Under the pieces are notes generated by a model. That model saw only the letters and a program-made list of their open reading frames with translations, searched no databases and had not been told where the DNA came from. From an uncultured Prevotellaceae bacterium (GTDB taxonomy: Bacteria > Bacteroidota > Bacteroidia > Bacteroidales > Bacteroidaceae): DNA of 61,489 bases. Positions 36,283-43,760 of the stretch are shown one piece after another. Position 1 is the first letter of the stretch. Every line of letters begins with the position of its first letter. The position numbers and the translations under genes are program-made. The stretch spans positions 1 to 61,489 of the forward strand of contig ONLU01000007.1 of NCBI GenBank assembly GCA_900318795.1, in the 5' to 3' direction.

Positions 36283-36555
36283 ATGAACAAGACAGAATTA
36301 ATTGAGCAGATTGCAGCTGGTGCTGGTCTGACAAAGGTTGACGCTAAGAAGGCTCTTGACGCTACTGTAGCAGCTATCATCGACGCTCTGAAGAAGGGTG
36401 ACAAGGTTCAACTGGTAGGCTTTGGCACATTTGCTGTTACTGAGAAGCCCGCACGCGAGGGCATCAACCCCGCTACCAAGGAGAAGATCACGATTGCTGC
36501 CAAGAAGGTTGCTAAGTTCAAGGCTGGTGCCGAGCTTGCAGACGCTGTAAAGTAA
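36283..36555 (+). CDS. hup: DNA-binding protein HU
   Basis: 90 residues, the standard HU size. MNKTELIEQIAAGAGLTKVD opens the helical dimerisation region. VQLVGFGTFAVTEKPAREGI and NPATKEKITIAAKKVAKFK form the beta-arm and DNA-binding core, ending AGAELADAVK. It coats and bends DNA. It has its own promoter and terminator and a high proportion of frequent codons, consistent with high expression. Confidence 0.97.
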   Translation: MNKTELIEQIAAGAGLTKVDAKKALDATVAAIIDALKKGDKVQLVGFGTFAVTEKPAREGINPATKEKITIAAKKVAKFKAGAELADAVK

Positions 36556-36570
36556 TCTGCTTTTGTAAAT

Positions 36571-36613
36571 AAAAAAGAAAGAGGCTCCTTTTGCGAGGGC
36601 CTCTTTCTTTTTG
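36571..36613 (+). terminator. terminator between HU and the SDR gene
   Basis: AAAAAAGAAAGAGGC (36571-36585) pairs with GCCTCTTTCTTTTT (36599-36612), ending in a T-run. The A-rich side gives a T-tract in the other direction too, so it may serve both converging genes. Confidence 0.85.
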
Positions 36614-36627
36614 TTTCTTTCCCTGAC

Positions 36628-37431
36628 TTACTTAGGCTGCTTGCCGATATAAGCCAAGATACCACCGTCCACATAGAGCACGTGTCCATTGACAGCATCC
36701 GATGCATGAGAAGCCAGGAATACTGCAGGGCCACCCAGTTCTGAAGGATCCAGCCAACGTCCGGCAGGAGTCTTGGCACAGATGAACGCGTCGAACGGAT
36801 GACGGCTGCCATCGGGCTGACGCTCGCGCAGAGGAGCTGTCTGAGGTGTGGCAATGTAACCCGGACCAATGCCGTTACACTGGATGTTGTACTCACCATA
36901 CTCTGAGCAGATGTTACGGGTCAGCATCTTCAGACCACCCTTGGCTGCAGCATAAGCCGATACGGTCTCGCGACCCAGCTCAGACATCATGGAGCAGATA
37001 TTGATGATCTTACCCTCACGACGCTCCATCATCTCAGGAATGACTGCTGCACTGACAATGTAGGGAGCCACCAGGTCTACATCAATCACCTGCTGGAACT
37101 CAGCACGCTTCATCTCGTGCATGGGAATACGCTTGATGATGCCGGCGTTGTTAACCAGAATATCTATCTGACCCACCTCCTGGTGAATTTTCTCAACCAG
37201 CGCCTTGACGTCGTCTTCCTTGGTCACGTCGCACACATAACCCTTCACGTTCTGGATGCCAGCCTCCTTGTAGTTAGCCAGACCACGCTCCAGGGCAGCC
37301 TCGTTGATGTCGTTAAAGATAATTGTTTTGATACCTGCTGCAACGAATGCCTTTGCAATGTTGAAGCCAATGCCATAAGAAGCGCCTGTAATCCACGCAT
37401 TCTTACCTTCCAATGAAAATAGATTTGCCAT
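36628..37431 (-). CDS. SDR oxidoreductase, gluconate 5-dehydrogenase-like
   Basis: 267 residues of the classical short-chain dehydrogenase fold. ITGASYGIG is the NAD(P)-binding glycine motif, LVNNAGI follows, and the catalytic Ser-Tyr-Lys set is in INICSMMSELGRETVSAYAAAKGG. The sequence resembles gluconate 5-dehydrogenase/KduD-type enzymes that interconvert keto and hydroxy sugar acids. No uronate genes are adjacent, so the substrate is uncertain. I start at MANLFSLEGK (37431); a longer in-frame ATG at 37455 lies at the expected transcription start set by TATCTTTG (37463-37470). Confidence 0.88.
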   Translation of the reverse strand: MANLFSLEGKNAWITGASYGIGFNIAKAFVAAGIKTIIFNDINEAALERGLANYKEAGIQNVKGYVCDVTKEDDVKALVEKIHQEVGQIDILVNNAGIIKRIPMHEMKRAEFQQVIDVDLVAPYIVSAAVIPEMMERREGKIINICSMMSELGRETVSAYAAAKGGLKMLTRNICSEYGEYNIQCNGIGPGYIATPQTAPLRERQPDGSRHPFDAFICAKTPAGRWLDPSELGGPAVFLASHASDAVNGHVLYVDGGILAYIGKQPK

Positions 37432-37462
37432 AGTAGTTGTATTATAAAAAATCAAACATGTG

Positions 37463-37470
37463 CAAAGATA
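37463..37470 (-). promoter_or_regulatory. -7 box of the SDR gene
   Basis: TATCTTTG on the minus strand, about 31 nt before the ATG at 37431. No clear -33 TTG is visible. Confidence 0.5.
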
Positions 37471-37526
37471 GCAAATTCTTTTGAATCAGCCATCCTTTTG
37501 AGATACGATTTAAAATAGATTAATAC

Positions 37527-38399
37527 TTAACCTAAGTATTTCATCAGCATTTTGGCATAGCCGCTGTCGCGCAACTTGGCAATACTCTTCTCGCGAATCT
37601 GGCGGACACGCTCGCGGGTCAGCCCCATTTCAGTACCGATTTCTTCCAAGCCTTTCTCCTGACAGCCAATGCCAAAACACTCCTTGACGATGCGCAACTC
37701 GCGATCCTTCAGCACCCGACGCAACACGGTGTCCAAATCAGACGTCAGCGACTGATAGTCCACCTGCTTGTCCGTACGGCTCTCGTCGCCTGACGACAGC
37801 AAATCGCTCATGGTGTTGTCATCGTCATCGCCAAAGGGAGCGTCAATACTCATGTGGTGGGCATCAGCTTTGATGGCCTGCTCTATCTTGTCGCTCTCCA
37901 CACCAGTCAACTCTTCCAACTCGATGTTCGAAGGACGACGACCGTGCTCCTGCTCGAAGGTGTTGATGGTCTGGTTAATCTTGCTCAGCGCACCTGTCTG
38001 GTTCAAGGGCAGTCGCACAATACGGCTCTGCTCTGCAATAGCCTGCAGGATGCTCTGACGAATCCACCACACAGCGTATGAGATAAACTTAAAGCCACGC
38101 GTTTCGTCAAACTTCTCAGCAGCCTTGATGAGCCCGATGTTACCTTCGTCTATCAGGTCTGTCAACGACAGGCCTTGATGCTGGTACTGCTTAGCCACAC
38201 TGACCACAAAGCGCAGGTTGGCACTGACCAACTTCTCCTTGGCCTTGTCAGCCGCACGGCCTCCGTGACGGATGGTCTGGGCCAACTCTATCTCCTCATC
38301 AATACTGATTAGCGGTGCACGACCGATTTCCACCAGATACTTATCAAGTGCCTCGCTCGTACGATTGGTAATACTTTTCTGAATTTTAAGCTGTCTCAT
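37527..38399 (-). CDS. rpoD: primary RNA polymerase sigma factor (Bacteroidota type)
   Basis: 290 residues, the short sigma-70 found as the housekeeping factor of Bacteroidota (about 286), without region 1.1. SEALDKYLVEIGRAPLISID is the region 1.2 opening. LIDEGNIGLIKAAEKFDETR and FKFISYAVWWIRQSILQAIA form regions 2.1-2.4. EEIGTEMGLTRERVRQIREK is the region 4.2 helix-turn-helix. It presumably recognises the TTTG/TAnnTTTG promoters seen across this window. It lies downstream of tRNA-Gln on the same strand, separated by a hairpin. Confidence 0.96.
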   Translation of the reverse strand: MRQLKIQKSITNRTSEALDKYLVEIGRAPLISIDEEIELAQTIRHGGRAADKAKEKLVSANLRFVVSVAKQYQHQGLSLTDLIDEGNIGLIKAAEKFDETRGFKFISYAVWWIRQSILQAIAEQSRIVRLPLNQTGALSKINQTINTFEQEHGRRPSNIELEELTGVESDKIEQAIKADAHHMSIDAPFGDDDDNTMSDLLSSGDESRTDKQVDYQSLTSDLDTVLRRVLKDRELRIVKECFGIGCQEKGLEEIGTEMGLTRERVRQIREKSIAKLRDSGYAKMLMKYLG

Positions 38400-38419
38400 A
38401 CAGTATTTTAGCCTATATT

Positions 38420-38445
38420 AGAGGTGGCCTTTATAGGTCACCTCT
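38420..38445 (-). terminator. terminator of tRNA-Gln
   Basis: AGAGGTGGCC (38420-38429) pairs with GGTCACCTCT (38436-38445), 10 bp with one wobble and a TTTATA loop. It begins 2 nt past the 3' end of the tRNA and lies 20 nt before the sigma-factor start. Confidence 0.7.
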
Positions 38446-38447
38446 TG

Positions 38448-38518
38448 TTGTCCAAGGCGGATTCGAACCACCACAAACAGAACCAAAACCTGTTGTGCTA
38501 CCATTACACCATTGGACA
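38448..38518 (-). tRNA. tRNA-Gln (anticodon TTG)
   Basis: Cloverleaf on the minus strand: acceptor TGTCCAA/TTGGACA, anticodon arm ACAGG-TTTTGGT-TCTGT with TTG at 34-36, and T arm GGTGG-TTCGAAT-CCGCC. The discriminator is A, and no CCA is encoded, so it must be added after transcription. It has its own promoter at 38571-38602. Confidence 0.93.
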
Positions 38519-38570
38519 TTGCGAGCCGCTCTTCAGGCCTGTTGAGCCAAAAATTGCAGTTTTGCGGCTG

Positions 38571-38602
38571 CAAAGGTAGTGCTTTTTTGGGCTACTACCA
38601 AA
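38571..38602 (-). promoter_or_regulatory. promoter of tRNA-Gln
   Basis: On the minus strand TTTG (38599-38602), 20 nt, TACCTTTG (38571-38578). The 5' leader to the mature tRNA is about 45 nt. Confidence 0.7.
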
Positions 38603-38613
38603 TTTTTTATCAA

Positions 38614-39909
38614 TTATTTCACTATCAAGAGATAATAATTCTTTTTTCCCTTTTGTGCCAGCAGGTATTTTCCGTCAATCAGATCGTCTGCCGTGACGGC
38701 ACGGTTCTGATCGGTCAGCTTCTCCTTATTGAGCGACACACCACCGCCCTGCACCATCTTGCGCATCTCGCCTTTCGAGGGGAACACTGGAGCAACGGTG
38801 GTAAACATTTCAACGGCTGGCTGACCCAGCTGGTCTTTTGAGATTTCAAACTGGGGCACTCCGTCGAACACGTCAAGGAAGGTCTGCTCATCCAGTTTCT
38901 CCAGTCCCTCCTTGGTAGACTTGCCAAAGAGCAGGTTGGAAGCCTCGATGGCAGCATCCAATGCCTCACGCGAGTGTACCATGACGGTCACTTCCTCTGC
39001 CAGGCGCTTCTGCAGCACACGACGGCCGGGGTCCTGCTTGTGTTCCTCGACTAGGGCATCAATGGTTTCCTTGTCCAACGAGGTGAAGATTTTGATATAG
39101 CGCTCTGCATCGTCATCGCTGACGTTGAGCCAGAACTGATAGAACTTGTAGGGAGTGGTGCGCTGGGGATCCAGCCAGATGTTGCCGCTCTCGGTCTTAC
39201 CAAACTTCTTACCGTCAGACTTGGTAATCAGCGGACAAGTCAGTGCGAAGGTCTCTACCTCATTGCCCAGTGTGCGACGAATCAGCTCCGTACCAGTGGT
39301 CATATTGCCCCACTGGTCGTTACCGCCCAACTGCAGCTTGACACCATAGTGCTGGTAGAGATACAGGAAGTCATAGCCCTGCAACAGCTGGTAGGTGAAC
39401 TCAGTGAATGACAGTCCGTCACGAGCTGTTCCGTTCAGACGCTGCTGGACGCTCTCCTTGGCCATCATATAGTTCACGGTAATATGCTTACCCACCTCAC
39501 GGGCAAAGTCCAGGAATGTGAAGTCCTTCATCCAGTCGTAGTTATTTACCATCAGGGCAGCATTGGCATCCTTGCTTTCAAAGTCCAGGAACTTGGCCAC
39601 CTGCTTCTTGATGCACTCCTGGTTGTGACGCAGGGTCTCATCGTTCAGCAGGTTACGCTCCTGACTCTTGCCTGAAGGGTCGCCAATCATACCTGTGGCA
39701 CCACCTACGAGGATGATGGGTTTATGTCCACAACGCTGCAGGTGACGCAGCATCATGATACCACACAGGTGTCCAATGTGCAACGAGTCTGCCGTGGGGT
39801 CTGTACCCAGGTAGGCTGTCACCATCTCCTTTTGGAGCAGTTCTTCCGTACCAGGCATCATCTGCGCCAGCATACCACGCCATTTCAGTTCTTCTACAAA
39901 GTTCTTCAT
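38614..39909 (-). CDS. tyrS: tyrosyl-tRNA synthetase
   Basis: Charges tRNA-Tyr with tyrosine. 431 residues. [20 protein letters not shown] holds the HIGH motif and [12 protein letters not shown] the KMSKS-type loop. The class Ic Rossmann core is followed by an anticodon-binding helical part and a C-terminal S4 RNA-binding domain ([20 protein letters not shown]). Last gene of the metK-to-tyrS run, 67 nt after yidD. Confidence 0.97.
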   Translation of the reverse strand: MKNFVEELKWRGMLAQMMPGTEELLQKEMVTAYLGTDPTADSLHIGHLCGIMMLRHLQRCGHKPIILVGGATGMIGDPSGKSQERNLLNDETLRHNQECIKKQVAKFLDFESKDANAALMVNNYDWMKDFTFLDFAREVGKHITVNYMMAKESVQQRLNGTARDGLSFTEFTYQLLQGYDFLYLYQHYGVKLQLGGNDQWGNMTTGTELIRRTLGNEVETFALTCPLITKSDGKKFGKTESGNIWLDPQRTTPYKFYQFWLNVSDDDAERYIKIFTSLDKETIDALVEEHKQDPGRRVLQKRLAEEVTVMVHSREALDAAIEASNLLFGKSTKEGLEKLDEQTFLDVFDGVPQFEISKDQLGQPAVEMFTTVAPVFPSKGEMRKMVQGGGVSLNKEKLTDQNRAVTADDLIDGKYLLAQKGKKNYYLLIVK

Positions 39910-39976
39910 ATATCTATTGTTTATAATTTTTTCAAGTTTTCACTCGTTCCACAAGTCCTGCGGATCCCTTGTCACC

Positions 39977-40219
39977 TCACGGCACGGGGTCATACCCGGA
40001 ACCGCCCCAGGGGTTGCATCTCAGAATGCGCCAGACTGCCAGGTACAAGCCCTTGAAGGGTCCATGCTTCCTGAGTGCTTCGATGGCATATTGTGAACAT
40101 GTGGGTGTAAAGCGGCACGAAGGTCCCAACAGCGGCGAGATGGCTTTCTGATAGAACCGGATAGGCATTACCAACAGCCACACCAACACGCTTGATATAT
40201 ATTTCCACAGCGTTTTCAT
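39977..40219 (-). CDS. yidD: membrane protein insertion efficiency factor YidD
   Basis: 80 residues. The amphipathic N-terminal helix ([19 protein letters not shown]) and the cysteine-bearing motif [18 protein letters not shown], with [17 protein letters not shown] at the end, are diagnostic. It sits at the inner membrane and aids YidC-dependent insertion. The gene overlaps rnpA by 4 nt, the near-universal rnpA-yidD pairing. Confidence 0.96.
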   Translation of the reverse strand: MKTLWKYISSVLVWLLVMPIRFYQKAISPLLGPSCRFTPTCSQYAIEALRKHGPFKGLYLAVWRILRCNPWGGSGYDPVP

Positions 40220-40605
40220 AGCTTTTCCACCATACGCTGCATCAACTTCACCACCCGTTGCTCCACCTCTTGTGTGGAATAGTGCTCATCAGCCAGCCAC
40301 ACCAGTGCCATCAGCACCTGTTTTGTCTCTGGTATCGCGTCACAAAGCAACTGCTTGTTCTGCCTGTAGGCTTCGCGAATCTGTCGCTTCACCCTGTTGC
40401 GGTCTACAGCATGCTTGAAATGACGCTTCGACACGCTGACCAGCAATTGTGCCGGCACATCTGCTCGCGCGCGTTTTTTTATTGTATAGACAACTCTCAG
40501 TGGAAAAGCAGCCATCGACAGGCTGCCTCCTCCGCCAAAGAGCATCTCAATCTGTTTTCTGCTGTCTAGGCGTTCCCGTTTTGGAAATTTCCTGCCAGTC
40601 ACCAT
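40216..40605 (-). CDS. rnpA: ribonuclease P protein component
   Basis: 129 residues. It binds the RNase P RNA and helps mature tRNA 5' ends. [20 protein letters not shown] is the RNR motif, and the N-terminal [20 protein letters not shown] is typical. It overlaps yidD by 4 nt and begins 1 nt after the hemD stop. Notably it is not next to rpmH, which is absent from this window. Confidence 0.95.
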   Translation of the reverse strand: MVTGRKFPKRERLDSRKQIEMLFGGGGSLSMAAFPLRVVYTIKKRARADVPAQLLVSVSKRHFKHAVDRNRVKRQIREAYRQNKQLLCDAIPETKQVLMALVWLADEHYSTQEVEQRVVKLMQRMVEKL

Positions 40606-40606
40606 G

Positions 40607-41356
40607 TCAGCCCTGCTTCTCCAAAAGGTAGTGCTGTAAGGCTCCTGTCATCGAAGGATATTTCTCCGAGGGTGCCTCCAGGTCCAGTCTCAGGCCGGCA
40701 TCCTTGACAGCCTTGGCTGTTGCCGGTCCGAAGGTGGCTATGGCAATATCACCCTGCTTGAAGTTCGGGAAGTTCTTGGTGAGCGACTCAATACCTGCGG
40801 GGCTGAAGAAGATCAGCATGTCATAGTCGAAGGTTTTCACTTCTTCCGGGGTAAAGTCATTGCTGACCGTACGATACATGACGCACTCCTGATGTATCAG
40901 TTTCTTGGCATCGAGCATCTTGGCTATGCTGTCGTTATGCACATCACTCATGGGCACAAGATACTTCTCCGTCTTATGCTTCGCCATCGTAGGAATCAGG
41001 TCGTCTATCTTGCCTGTCGTACCGAAGAACACCTTACGCTTGCGATACTGCACATACTTCTGAATATAGAGGGAGATGGTCTCAGTAACACAGAAATACT
41101 TCATTTCCTCGGGGATGGCCACTCGCATTTCCTTTGCCAGACTGAAGAAGTGGTCGATGGCATGACGTGAAGTAAACACGACAGCCGTATAGTCCAGGAT
41201 GTTCACCTTCTGAGCACGAAACTCTTTGGGAGTAATACCCTCCACCTTGATAAACGGGCGGAAGACCAGCTCTACTTCAAACTTACTGGCGATGTCATAG
41301 TATGGCGACTTTTCGCTGGACGGTTTAGGTTGCGAAACCAAAATTTTCTTGATCAT
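40607..41356 (-). CDS. hemD: uroporphyrinogen-III synthase
   Basis: 249 residues with the weakly conserved HemD fold. KKILVSQPKPSSEKSPYYDI opens the first lobe, TAVVFTSRHAIDHFF and LIFFSPAGIESLTKNFP are the characteristic motifs of each lobe, and ATFGPATAKAVKDAGLRLDL contains the late GxxT-like block. It would cyclise hydroxymethylbilane in tetrapyrrole synthesis. No other hem gene is close. The placement between DUF4271 and rnpA is a common Bacteroidota arrangement. Confidence 0.88.
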   Translation of the reverse strand: MIKKILVSQPKPSSEKSPYYDIASKFEVELVFRPFIKVEGITPKEFRAQKVNILDYTAVVFTSRHAIDHFFSLAKEMRVAIPEEMKYFCVTETISLYIQKYVQYRKRKVFFGTTGKIDDLIPTMAKHKTEKYLVPMSDVHNDSIAKMLDAKKLIHQECVMYRTVSNDFTPEEVKTFDYDMLIFFSPAGIESLTKNFPNFKQGDIAIATFGPATAKAVKDAGLRLDLEAPSEKYPSMTGALQHYLLEKQG

Positions 41357-41363
41357 CAGTGTC

Positions 41364-42383
41364 CTAAAAATTTATTTTCAAACTAAATGCCGTTATCTCC
41401 AAAGCGCTCCAAAAAGCAAGCAATGGCAGAATTTCGAGGGTGCAAAAGTACAAAATAATTTGCAATTGGACAACGTTTCTCCGAAAAAAGATGACGAAAG
41501 ATCTGTAAATGGTCAACATTTTAACAATTGACAAGACTACGAGGAAGCAAAACACCACATGGTTCAATGCCAAATTGAAGTAAGCATGCAGGACAACGGG
41601 GGGAAACAAGAGCGCTCCCTCCAAGGAAGTGATGAACAGAAAGGACTTCATCCATTGTCGGTTTCTTTTACCATCAAAGAAGGTTCTATTGACCACAGTA
41701 TATAGCAGCATTTTCAGCGCATAATACCCTACCGTCATTCCAAAGAAGATTAAAATCAACAGATAAGGCGATGACAGCACATAGGTATCTCCATAATGGT
41801 CCAGTGAATAGAAGTAGAACAACAAGGCTTCCATGACGCAGGCCAGCAGTGCCAGGAAAGTCTGGAATCGCAGTTCCACAGCCGTCTCTGTCATATTCAG
41901 GACTTCCGAGGTGGCTGGATAGAAAAAACCCTTGACTTGTCTGACAATAAATCCCCATGCATTGGAGATGGAAATCAACGCCATGACAAACAGTACCAAC
42001 AACAGTGTCGTGATGAAGCTGTCACCATGTACGCTGTATGGCACTGGTTCGCCTGCCACTCCATAGCGCCCTCCCGGCAGCTCTGGATGAAACAAGGTGT
42101 CTTTCGAGAAAAATCCCTCCCGATAGTATTGGGGCAACTGCGTGTCCAACATGTTGTGCCCCTTGTCATGCCCTGGCAGGTGCAGGGTGTCCGGGCGCTT
42201 GCTCCAACGAATTTCCGATGGCTTGAAGTGCGCCTGAATGGCAGAGTCTTGCTGAGCGGGAGTGGCATCGCGAGGCAACCAGCTGAGCACCATTCTGGGT
42301 GTCAGCGTGACATGTTTGGCGACCACACTGTCGCCACCCTGCACACTCATGCTACTATGAGCAATGCTGTCCTGCTCTATCAT
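41364..42383 (-). CDS. DUF4271 family integral membrane protein
   Basis: 339 residues. A Pro/His-rich N-terminal part of about 130 residues (RDATPAQQDSAIQAHFKPSE) precedes six or so membrane helices (first LLLVLFVMALISISNAWGFI). The late block VLSIVKMLTIYRSFVIFFRR is well conserved in the family. Function is not known. The gene is nearly always next to hemD in Bacteroidota, as here (7 nt gap), and lies 4 nt after metK. Confidence 0.88.
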   Translation of the reverse strand: MIEQDSIAHSSMSVQGGDSVVAKHVTLTPRMVLSWLPRDATPAQQDSAIQAHFKPSEIRWSKRPDTLHLPGHDKGHNMLDTQLPQYYREGFFSKDTLFHPELPGGRYGVAGEPVPYSVHGDSFITTLLLVLFVMALISISNAWGFIVRQVKGFFYPATSEVLNMTETAVELRFQTFLALLACVMEALLFYFYSLDHYGDTYVLSSPYLLILIFFGMTVGYYALKMLLYTVVNRTFFDGKRNRQWMKSFLFITSLEGALLFPPVVLHAYFNLALNHVVFCFLVVLSIVKMLTIYRSFVIFFRRNVVQLQIILYFCTLEILPLLAFWSALEITAFSLKINF

Positions 42384-42387
42384 CGCC

Positions 42388-43647
42388 TTAAAGTCCGAAA
42401 GCGCGCTTGATATCGTCTACACGGTCCAGCTTCTCCCACGTAAACAGTTCCACATCAATGGTCTTGGTTTCGTGATAGCGGCTGGTAAAAGTCTTCTTGA
42501 CCACTTCCGACTGTCGTCCCATGTGTCCGTAGGCGGCAGTCTCCAGATACATGGGTTGGCGCAGCTTCAGGGTTCGCTCAATAGCCTTCGGACGCAAGTC
42601 GAACAGTTCCTCTATCTTCTTGGCTATCTCGCCGTCGGTCATCTGCACGTGTGAACGGCCATAGGTATTGACGTAGATGTTCATGGGCTTCGCCACACCG
42701 ATGGCATAGCTGACCTGTACCAGCATCTCGTCGCTGACACCTGCTGCCACCATGTTCTTGGCAATATGACGTGCTGCATAGGCTGCCGAACGGTCCACCT
42801 TCGACGAGTCTTTTCCCGAGAAGGCACCACCACCGTGTGCACCCTTGCCACCATAGGTGTCTACTATAATCTTCCGTCCTGTCAGTCCGGTATCTCCGTG
42901 GGGACCGCCAATGACAAACTTACCCGTGGGGTTGACATAATATTTGATGTCGTTGCCAAACAGGTGAAGCACCTTTTCTGAATGTATCTTTTCTTTGACA
43001 CGCGGGATGAGGATGTTGATAACGTCCTCGCGGATCTTTTGGAGCATACGCTCGTCGTCCGTGTCGAATTCATCGTGCTGCGTAGAGACCACAATGGTAT
43101 CGATACGCTCGGGTATGCCCTCGTCACTATATTGAACCGTCACCTGGCTCTTGGCATCCGGACGCAGGTAGGTCATCACCTGGCCTTCCTTGCGGATGTC
43201 AGCCAGCGTACGCATGATGAGATGTGCCAAGTCCAATGACACGGGCATCAGGCTCTCGGTCTCGTTGGTGGCATATCCGAACATCATACCCTGGTCACCG
43301 GCACCCTGTTCGTCCTCGTTACCATTGTCCACACCCCGGTTGATGTCCTCGCTCTGCTCGTGAATGGCTGTCAGGATACCGCACGAGTTGCCGTCAAACT
43401 GGTATTCAGCCTTGGTATAGCCTATCTTCTTGATGGTATTGCGGGCAATGGTCTGCAGGTCTATATATACATCACTGCGCACCTCGCCCATGAGTACCAC
43501 CTGTCCTGTTGTCACAAACGACTCACAAGCCACACGGGCATGTTCGTCATAAGCCAGAAACTGGTCGAGGATGGCATCACTTATCTGGTCGGCCACCTTG
43601 TCGGGATGGCCTTCTGATACTGATTCTGAAGAGAATAAATACGACAT
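42388..43647 (-). CDS. metK: S-adenosylmethionine synthetase
   Basis: Makes SAM from methionine and ATP. 419 residues (family 380-430). [31 protein letters not shown] and the phosphate loop [19 protein letters not shown] are all intact. It heads a six-gene run (metK, DUF4271, hemD, rnpA, yidD, tyrS) with gaps of 1-7 nt up to yidD, and its promoter overlaps the terminator of the upstream peptidase gene. The leader is only about 40 nt, too short for a SAM riboswitch. Confidence 0.97.
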   Translation of the reverse strand: MSYLFSSESVSEGHPDKVADQISDAILDQFLAYDEHARVACESFVTTGQVVLMGEVRSDVYIDLQTIARNTIKKIGYTKAEYQFDGNSCGILTAIHEQSEDINRGVDNGNEDEQGAGDQGMMFGYATNETESLMPVSLDLAHLIMRTLADIRKEGQVMTYLRPDAKSQVTVQYSDEGIPERIDTIVVSTQHDEFDTDDERMLQKIREDVINILIPRVKEKIHSEKVLHLFGNDIKYYVNPTGKFVIGGPHGDTGLTGRKIIVDTYGGKGAHGGGAFSGKDSSKVDRSAAYAARHIAKNMVAAGVSDEMLVQVSYAIGVAKPMNIYVNTYGRSHVQMTDGEIAKKIEELFDLRPKAIERTLKLRQPMYLETAAYGHMGRQSEVVKKTFTSRYHETKTIDVELFTWEKLDRVDDIKRAFGL

Positions 43648-43648
43648 T

Positions 43649-43683
43649 GTACTTAAAATTTAGCTATTTACAATTAACAATTT
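43649..43683 (-). repeat. possible degenerate five-unit heptamer array forming the metK leader
   Basis: Read on the minus strand the units are AAATTGT, TAATTGT, AAATAGC, TAAATTT, TAAGTAC. They fill almost the entire 5' leader up to the base before the ATG. The periodicity is weaker than in the other arrays and AT richness could explain it. Confidence 0.3.
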
Positions 43684-43688
43684 GGCTG

Positions 43689-43720
43689 CAAAGTTACAAA
43701 TAAACGGCGGATTATCCAAA
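43689..43720 (-). promoter_or_regulatory. metK promoter
   Basis: On the minus strand TTTG (43717-43720), 20 nt, TAACTTTG (43689-43696). The -33 box lies within the loop and 3' arm of the hairpin at 43702-43730. Confidence 0.75.
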
Positions 43721-43730
43721 TCCGCCGTTT
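43702..43730 (-). terminator. terminator of the M16 peptidase gene
   Basis: AAACGGCGGATT (43702-43713) pairs perfectly with AATCCGCCGTTT (43719-43730), with a 5-nt loop, 30 nt past the stop. It overlaps the metK promoter. Confidence 0.75.
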
Positions 43731-43760
43731 AATTTTCACTTGTTCGCTATCACTTTTCCC

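Noticed and set aside
43648-43690. SAM riboswitch upstream of metK
   Set aside because: The leader is only about 40 nt and AT-rich, with no pseudoknot or multi-helix core.
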